In this document: in pieces, positions 7,138 through 12,227 of the stretch
How the letters are laid out: every line of letters begins with the position of its first letter
Numbering within the stretch: position 1 is the first letter of the stretch
NCBI GenBank assembly: GCA_030017935.1
Contig: JASEGF010000044.1
Location: 1-12,227 of the forward strand
DNA: 12,227 nucleotides
Origin: Bacteroidales bacterium
Lineage (GTDB): Bacteria; Bacteroidota; Bacteroidia; Bacteroidales; DTU049
Direction: 5' to 3'
Translations under genes and position numbers: made by a program
The notes under the pieces: generated by a model
Told to the model about the DNA's origin: nothing
Seen by the model: the letters and a program-made list of their open reading frames with translations, nothing else
The model's database searches: none

Positions 7138-8224
7138 ATGAGTGAATTGTATGATAATCTAAAAGAGAGATTAGTATCTCTGAGGAGGTATCTTTGACAT
7201 TGATAAGATTAAACAAGATATAATTTTACTAGAAACTGGGACACAAGGTTCCGATTTCTGGCAAAATTCTAAAGAAGCAGAAAAGCTATTAAAAGAAATT
7301 AGTAGCAAAAAAAATTTTGTAGAAAAATATGATTCTGTAGAAAAGAAATTAGAAGATTTTTCTGTTTATGATGATTTTTTTAAAAACCAAGAAATATCGG
7401 AAGAAGAATATCAAAGACAATATGAGTTAGTAAAAAAAGCAATAGATGAATTAGAATTTTACAAGATGATGCAGGATGAAGCAGATAGAAATAGTGCTAT
7501 AATAACAATAAATAGTGGAGCTGGAGGTACTGAAAGTCAAGATTGGGCACAGATGCTTATGAGAATGTATATCAGATGGGCAGAAAGGCATAATTTCAAA
7601 GTTGTAGAATTAGATTTGCAAGAAGGTGATGTAGCAGGTATCAAATCATGTACTTTAGAAATCGATGGAGACTATGCTTATGGATATCTAAAAAGTGAAA
7701 ATGGTGTTCATAGACTAGTACGTATATCTCCATTTGATTCCAATCAAAGAAGGCATACCTCTTTTGCATCAGTTTTTACATTTCCATTAATAGATGAAAC
7801 GATAGATATTGACATCAATCCAGCAGATTTAGAATGGGACACTTTTAGAAGTTCTGGTCCAGGTGGACAAAATGTAAATAAGGTAGAAACTGCAGTACGT
7901 GTGCGTCATATTCCTACTGGGATAGTCGTAGAATGCCAAGTAACACGCTCTCAACAGCAAAATAGAGAAAAAGCTTTACAAATGCTTAAATCTCGTCTTT
8001 ATGAAATAGAATTAAGAAAAAAACAAGAGGAAATAGATAAACTAGAAAAAAATAAAAAGAAAATCGAGTGGGGAAGCCAGATAAGGAGCTATATCTTACA
8101 TCCATATAAAATGGTAAAAGATCATCGCACTGGTATAGAAACTTCTAATGTAAATGCTGTTTTAGATGGTGATATTGATGATTTTATTAATGCTTATTTA
8201 CTTTCTCAAGACGTTAAAATTTAA
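7138..8224 (+). CDS. prfB: Peptide chain release factor 2, expressed by programmed +1 frameshift
   Basis: RF2 recognises UGA (and UAA) in the ribosomal A site and triggers peptide release. The gene is split over two frames: 7138-7194 gives 19 residues (MSELYDNLKERLVSLRRYL), then TGA at 7195-7197; shifting +1 continues at GAC 7196 to TAA at 8222-8224. The joined product is 361 residues (E. coli RF2 has 365). The helical N-terminal domain is followed by NSGAGGTESQDWAQML, the SPF stop-codon recognition tripeptide at 197-199, and the catalytic GGQ at 242-244 in SSGPGGQNVNKVETAVR. The residue before GGQ is Pro, where E. coli RF2 has Ala249. The end GSQIRSYILHPYKMVKDHRTGIET...VLDGDIDDFI is typical of RF2. 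ATG 7466 is an internal methionine, not the start. OPT transporter follows 39 nt downstream. Confidence 0.97.
7183..7198 (+). promoter_or_regulatory. prfB programmed +1 frameshift signal
   Basis: The signal reads AGGAGG (7183-7188), TAT, CTT, TGA, C (to 7198). It matches the E. coli RF2 site AGGGGGTATCTTTGAC at all but one base, including the spacing between the SD-like element and the slippery codon. When RF2 is scarce, termination at the TGA is slow, the SD-like element pairs with 16S rRNA, and peptidyl-tRNA-Leu slips from CTT to TTT. When RF2 is plentiful, the ribosome terminates after 19 residues. This is autoregulation by known mechanism; operation here is inferred from the sequence. Confidence 0.95.
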
Positions 8225-8263
8225 TTGTTTATTTAGGATTGTAACCCCAAATTTTTTAATAAT

Positions 8264-10249
8264 ATGTCAGAAGAAAATTTAAATTTACCCGAAAATGCTT
8301 ATAGAGAGCTCAAAGAAGGAGAAGAATATAAGCCCATTCTCAATCCAAAGAAAAATTATAAAGAAGTAACTACATGGTCTGTAGTATTGGGTCTTTTAAT
8401 GGCTGTCATATTCTCTGCTGCAGCAGCTTATTCTGGTTTAAAAATAGGTCAAGTTTTCGAAGCTGCTATTCCAATATCTATAATTGCTGTAGGTGCAACT
8501 TTGGCTGCTAGAAAGTCTGATCCTTTGAGTCAAAATGTTATTATTCAATCCATTGGAGCTAGTTCAGGCGTTGTTGTCGCTGGTGCAGTATTTACTATTC
8601 CAGCTTTATATATTTTACAATCTAAATATCCCACTATTGCTATTAATTTTTGGCCAATATTTTTCTCTTCTTTATTAGGAGGCTTTTTAGGCATTCTTTT
8701 CTTGATTCCATTTAGGAAATATTTTGTAAAAGATATGCATGGTAAATTACCTTTCCCAGAGGCTAAAGCTACTACAGAAATATTAGTTACTGGTGCAAAT
8801 GCGTCTAAGCAATCTTCTATCCTTTTAAAAGGTGGTATTATCGCTGGGATATATGATTTCATGATTAATTCACTGAAATTATTTCAAGAAGAATTCACAT
8901 CTAGAATGTTTGGATGGGGAGCAGCTATTGCTGATCAAACAAAATTAGTTTTTAAAATGAATTCTTCTGCTTTAGTATTTAGTTTTGGTTATTTAGTGGG
9001 TTTGAAATATTCATTGATAATAGTCATGGGGTCATTACTATCTTGGTGGGTTTTTGTTCCATTAATTGGATATATTGGTGGCATGCAAGATCTAAGTGCA
9101 GAAATGATATTCCTAGAATATGTAAGACCTATTGGTATAGGAGCCATAGCTATGGCAGGTATTATTGGCATTATAAATTCTATACCAGTAGTAGCTAAAT
9201 CTTTTGGACTTTTATTCAGTAAAAAGGAAACTACTAAACAAGAGATACTACGTACAGACAAAGACATTTCATCTAAATTTTGGTTGTTAGCATTAATAGT
9301 AGTGATATTCGGAATATTTTTATTTTTTATATTAAGTGTAAATCTTAATTGGTGGCAAGCAATAATAGTTTTAGTTTCATTACTTATAATAGCTTTTTTA
9401 TTTACTACTGTAGCAGCTAATGCTATAGCCATAGTAGGTACTAATCCTGTATCTGGTATGACAATGATGACATTGATTTTAATGTCATTAGTATTGGTAC
9501 AAGTCGGATTAAAAGGCACTACAGGCATGGTAGTAGCTATGCTTGTCGGTGGTATAGTGTGTACAGCTCTATCTACAGCAGGAGGGTTCATCACAGATCT
9601 GAAAATTGGTTATTGGGTAGGCTCCTCACCATATAAACAAGAGACTTTTAAATTTTTAGGAATATTAATTAGTGCTGCCACAGTTGGCATAGTAATATTT
9701 GTTTTAAATGAAGCATATGGTTTTGTGAAAACACCTGAACATCCTAATCCATTAGTAGCTCCACAAGCAAATGCTATGGCATCTATAATAGAACCTTTTA
9801 TGCAACAAAATGCCGAAATTCCTTGGGTTCTATATCTGGTAGGTGCTATCATCGCACTATTGATAAATTTTTTGGGTATTTCTCCACTTGCTTTTGCTCT
9901 AGGTATGTTTATCCCACAAGGTCTAAATACTCCACTATTAGTTGGTGGTTTAATAAATCATTTCGTTACTAATAAAACTAAAAACAAAGAGTTAGCTAAA
10001 GCTCGTGAGCAACGTGGTACCTTATTAGCAAGTGGTTTTATTGCTGGCGCAGCTCTATTTGGTGTAATTGGTGCATTGTTATTATTTTTTGGTCTTGACC
10101 TTACTGTACCAGTATTTAAAGAATTAGTAAACGGTAAATGGCTCTGGATAGAAGGGAACGTATGGCCAGAAGTTTTTTCTCTTATAGCTTTTGCATTAAT
10201 AGTTTCTTATTTTATTTGGGAAATTCGCAGAGCTAAAGTTGATAAATAA
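8264..10249 (+). CDS. OPT-family oligopeptide transporter
   Basis: A 661-residue, highly hydrophobic inner-membrane protein of the bacterial oligopeptide transporter (OPT) family, expected to import short peptides or metal chelates using an ion gradient. A hydrophilic N-terminus of about 35 residues (ENAYRELKEGEEYKPI) precedes the first helix (about 39-60, VVLGLLMAVIFSAAAAYSGLKIG), and the family motif KLPFPEAKATTEIL is at 161-174. Around fourteen or more membrane segments follow, with GTNPVSGMTMMTL and the ISPLAFALGMFIP block late in the protein. The substrate is not known; OPT members range from peptides to iron-siderophore complexes. Start ATG 8264 has no SD sequence or TAnnTTTG box and lies 39 nt after prfB, so cotranscription with prfB is plausible. 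Length is close to other bacterial OPT proteins. Confidence 0.92.
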   Translation: MSEENLNLPENAYRELKEGEEYKPILNPKKNYKEVTTWSVVLGLLMAVIFSAAAAYSGLKIGQVFEAAIPISIIAVGATLAARKSDPLSQNVIIQSIGASSGVVVAGAVFTIPALYILQSKYPTIAINFWPIFFSSLLGGFLGILFLIPFRKYFVKDMHGKLPFPEAKATTEILVTGANASKQSSILLKGGIIAGIYDFMINSLKLFQEEFTSRMFGWGAAIADQTKLVFKMNSSALVFSFGYLVGLKYSLIIVMGSLLSWWVFVPLIGYIGGMQDLSAEMIFLEYVRPIGIGAIAMAGIIGIINSIPVVAKSFGLLFSKKETTKQEILRTDKDISSKFWLLALIVVIFGIFLFFILSVNLNWWQAIIVLVSLLIIAFLFTTVAANAIAIVGTNPVSGMTMMTLILMSLVLVQVGLKGTTGMVVAMLVGGIVCTALSTAGGFITDLKIGYWVGSSPYKQETFKFLGILISAATVGIVIFVLNEAYGFVKTPEHPNPLVAPQANAMASIIEPFMQQNAEIPWVLYLVGAIIALLINFLGISPLAFALGMFIPQGLNTPLLVGGLINHFVTNKTKNKELAKAREQRGTLLASGFIAGAALFGVIGALLLFFGLDLTVPVFKELVNGKWLWIEGNVWPEVFSLIAFALIVSYFIWEIRRAKVDK

Positions 10250-10274
10250 TATTGATTTGTTTACATATTCTATT

Positions 10275-10300
10275 AATAATTTATTAACTAATAAATTATT
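10275..10300. terminator. Possible AT-only hairpin terminator after the OPT gene
   Basis: AATAATTTATT (10275-10285) and AATAAATTATT (10290-10300) are exact reverse complements around a 4-nt loop, followed by TTGATTTT. It lies 25 nt after the OPT stop and before the lepA promoter box, the right place for a terminator. The stem has no G:C pair, so it would be weak, and A/T sequence makes chance palindromes common. Confidence 0.3.
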
Positions 10301-10353
10301 TTGATTTTAATATATGTTGAATAGGTCTATAAAGTTATTTTAAATTTTCCTTG

Positions 10354-10361
10354 TAATTTTG
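10354..10361 (+). promoter_or_regulatory. Bacteroidota -7 promoter box for lepA (TAATTTTG)
   Basis: TAATTTTG matches TAnnTTTG and is followed by CA. It ends 4 nt before the lepA ATG, so the transcript should be leaderless or nearly so. No TTG lies at the -33 distance; the nearest one upstream is 34 nt away. Confidence 0.5.
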
Positions 10362-10365
10362 CAGC

Positions 10366-12156
10366 ATGGATGATTTAAAAAGAAATTTTTGTATAATTGC
10401 ACATATAGATCATGGTAAATCTACATTAGCTGATAGATTATTAGAATCTACACACACTATTGATGAGAGAAAAATGATGAATCAGGTGCTAGACGATATG
10501 GACCTAGAAAGAGAACGTGGTATAACAATTAAAAGCCATGCTATTAGAATGCAATATAATTATAATGGGAAACTATATAGTTTAAACCTAATAGATACTC
10601 CTGGACATGTAGATTTTTCATATGAAGTATCTAGAGCTATTGCCTCATGCGAAGGAGCGTTATTAATAGTAGATGCCACTCAAGGCATACAAGCTCAAAC
10701 CATTAGTAATCTATATCAAGCTATTGACCATAACCTTACGATTATACCTATAATTAATAAAATCGACATGGCAAATGCAGATATCGAAGGTACAAAAGAT
10801 CAAATAATAGATCTACTTGGCTGTGATAGAGATGAAATAATATCAGTAAGTGCTAAACAAGGGATAGGAATAGATGATGTTTTGCACGCTATTATTGAGC
10901 GTATACCAGCCCCTTCGGGAAATCCAGATTTTCCATTAGAAGCTTTAATTTTTGATAGTATTTTTAATAGCTATAGAGGAGTGATAGCCTATTTTAGAAT
11001 TTTTAATGGAACATTAAGGACAAATGACCACATAATGTTTTATTCTAATAAATCTAACTATTTAGCAGAAGAAATTGGTTATTTAGGATATAATTATGAG
11101 CCTTGCAAAGAGCTAAAAGCTGGTGATGTGGGTTATGTAATTACAGGGATTAAATCTGCTAAAGAGGTAAGAGTGGGTGATACTATCACGCATATGGATA
11201 ATCCATGTGCAAATGCTATAGAAGGTTTTAAACCAGTAAAACCAATGGTATATGCTGGTGTATATCCAGTATCTCCAGATGAATATGATAATCTAAGAGA
11301 ATCTTTAGAAAGATTACAGTTAAATGACCCTGCCTTAGAATTTACTTTAGAAACGTCCAATGCACTAGGATACGGATTTAGATGTGGATTTCTAGGTTTA
11401 CTACACATGGAGATAGTACAAGAAAGACTAGAAAGAGAATTTAACATTGAAGTCATTATTACAGTTCCTAATGTTTCATATAAAGTTTACACTACAAAAG
11501 GAGAAATAATAGAAGTCCATAATCCATCAGGTCTGCCAGATCCATCTAGAATTGATAAAATAGAGGAACCTTTTATTAAAGCACAAATAATTACAAAAAG
11601 TGAATTCATTGGCAGTATTATTAAGCTATGCATTGATAGACGAGGTGTTTTTATAGGACAAGTCTATTTGACTACTGATCGTGTAGAACTAACATTTGAA
11701 ATGCCTTTAGTTGAAATTTTATTTGATTTTTATGATAAATTAAAAAGTATCTCTAAAGGATATGCTTCTTTAGATTATTTCCAAATTGGGTACAGAGAAA
11801 CAGATTTGGTAAAATTAGATATTTTATTAAATGGTGAAAAAGTAGATGCCCTTTCTACACTAATTCACAAAGATAATGCATATAATTTTGGTAGGAGAAT
11901 ATGTGAAAAGTTGAAAACTCTAATACCAAGACATCAATTCGATATTGCTATTCAAGCTTCTATAGGGGCCAAAATTATTGCTAGAGAAACTATTAAGGCA
12001 TACAGAAAAGATGTTACTGCTAAATGCTATGGTGGCGATATAACAAGAAAAAGAAAATTGCTAGAAAAACAAAAAGAAGGTAAAAAAAGGATGAGACAAA
12101 TCGGTAAAATCGAGGTTCCACAAAGTGCATTTTTATCTGTATTAAAATTAGATTAA
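10366..12156 (+). CDS. lepA: Elongation factor 4 (LepA), ribosomal GTPase
   Basis: A 596-residue translational GTPase close in length to E. coli LepA (599). It acts on the ribosome and has been linked to back-translocation, initiation and 30S assembly. The G domain shows the P-loop AHIDHGKST (12-20), RGITIKSH switch I, DTPGH (77-81) with the catalytic His81, and NKID (131-134). Domain II and the EF-G-like domains III and V follow (NALGYGFRCGFLGLLHMEIVQERLEREF lies in the middle). The LepA-specific C-terminal domain is intact, with HKDNAYNFGRRICEKLKTLIPR, GAKIIARETIKAYRKDVTAKCYGGDITRKRKLLEKQKEGKKRMRQIG and the terminal VPQSAFLSVL. It is monocistronic as far as can be seen, and only 71 bp of AT-rich sequence remain after its stop. 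Confidence 0.98.
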   Translation: MDDLKRNFCIIAHIDHGKSTLADRLLESTHTIDERKMMNQVLDDMDLERERGITIKSHAIRMQYNYNGKLYSLNLIDTPGHVDFSYEVSRAIASCEGALLIVDATQGIQAQTISNLYQAIDHNLTIIPIINKIDMANADIEGTKDQIIDLLGCDRDEIISVSAKQGIGIDDVLHAIIERIPAPSGNPDFPLEALIFDSIFNSYRGVIAYFRIFNGTLRTNDHIMFYSNKSNYLAEEIGYLGYNYEPCKELKAGDVGYVITGIKSAKEVRVGDTITHMDNPCANAIEGFKPVKPMVYAGVYPVSPDEYDNLRESLERLQLNDPALEFTLETSNALGYGFRCGFLGLLHMEIVQERLEREFNIEVIITVPNVSYKVYTTKGEIIEVHNPSGLPDPSRIDKIEEPFIKAQIITKSEFIGSIIKLCIDRRGVFIGQVYLTTDRVELTFEMPLVEILFDFYDKLKSISKGYASLDYFQIGYRETDLVKLDILLNGEKVDALSTLIHKDNAYNFGRRICEKLKTLIPRHQFDIAIQASIGAKIIARETIKAYRKDVTAKCYGGDITRKRKLLEKQKEGKKRMRQIGKIEVPQSAFLSVLKLD

Positions 12157-12227
12157 AAAAATTATAATCATATTTAAGCAAAACATACTTTCTCAATAAA
12201 AAAATTAAATTTCAAAATAAACTTTTA

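Noticed and set aside
7195..7197. In-frame TGA in prfB as a pseudogene mutation
   Set aside because: It sits exactly in the conserved AGGAGG-TAT-CTT-TGA-C recoding signal, so it is a programmed frameshift and not damage.
7466..7468. ATG 7466 as the start of a short release factor lacking its N-terminal domain
   Set aside because: The frame upstream continues as RF2 sequence back to the frameshift site, and joining both frames gives a full-length protein.
8989..9594. 201-codon antisense frame within the OPT gene
   Set aside because: It lies opposite a clear membrane-protein gene and has Thr/Pro/Ile-rich composition typical of a shadow frame, with no recognisable motif.
1..12227. tRNA, rRNA, CRISPR array, insertion sequence, toxin-antitoxin or defence system
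   Set aside because: None was found on reading the window: no spaced direct repeats, no transposase or integrase motifs and no T-loop consensus. Apart from the 5491-6013 gap, the genes are ordinary and closely spaced.

Overview
The window is strongly AT-rich chromosomal DNA with ordinary housekeeping and cell-surface genes. It looks like a member of the Bacteroidota. Three things point there: boxes of the form TAnnTTTG, the Bacteroidota -7 promoter element, sit just upstream of several start codons; no start codon has a Shine-Dalgarno sequence; and the MCE/MlaD-like and OPT proteins have the layout usual in that phylum. The genus cannot be named from the sequence. UGA is a stop codon here: it ends the second glycosyltransferase gene and is the recoded codon in prfB.

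Layout from left to right. A perfect 15-bp inverted repeat (36-70) lies ahead of a three-gene unit: a NimA/pyridoxamine-phosphate-oxidase-like flavin protein, a complete M20 dipeptidase (PepD type) and a small four-helix-bundle protein with a TTG start. A second unit (2578-5490) holds three glycosyltransferases in a row (GT2, GT4, GT2), tightly packed, probably making part of a surface polysaccharide. A gene-poor, very AT-rich stretch of about 520 bp follows (5491-6013). It contains only a weak promoter-like box and a doubtful 53-codon ORF. An MCE/MlaD-like lipid-transport protein lies on the minus strand. Divergent from it is prfB (release factor 2), which needs a programmed +1 frameshift at CTT-TGA-C and is complete only when both frames are joined (7138-8224). 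An OPT-family transporter follows, possibly cotranscribed with prfB, and then lepA (elongation factor 4), complete to within 71 bp of the window end.

The transcription units can be read from the promoter boxes. A TAnnTTTG-like box followed by C lies 3 to 12 nt upstream of the first gene of each of the five proposed units and is absent ahead of the internal genes. This predicts leaderless or very short-leader mRNAs. I found no mobile element, CRISPR array, tRNA, rRNA or defence system. The most noteworthy items are the SD-stimulated prfB frameshift in a genome that otherwise shows no SD use, the start-proximal promoter boxes, and the unexplained 5491-6013 gap.
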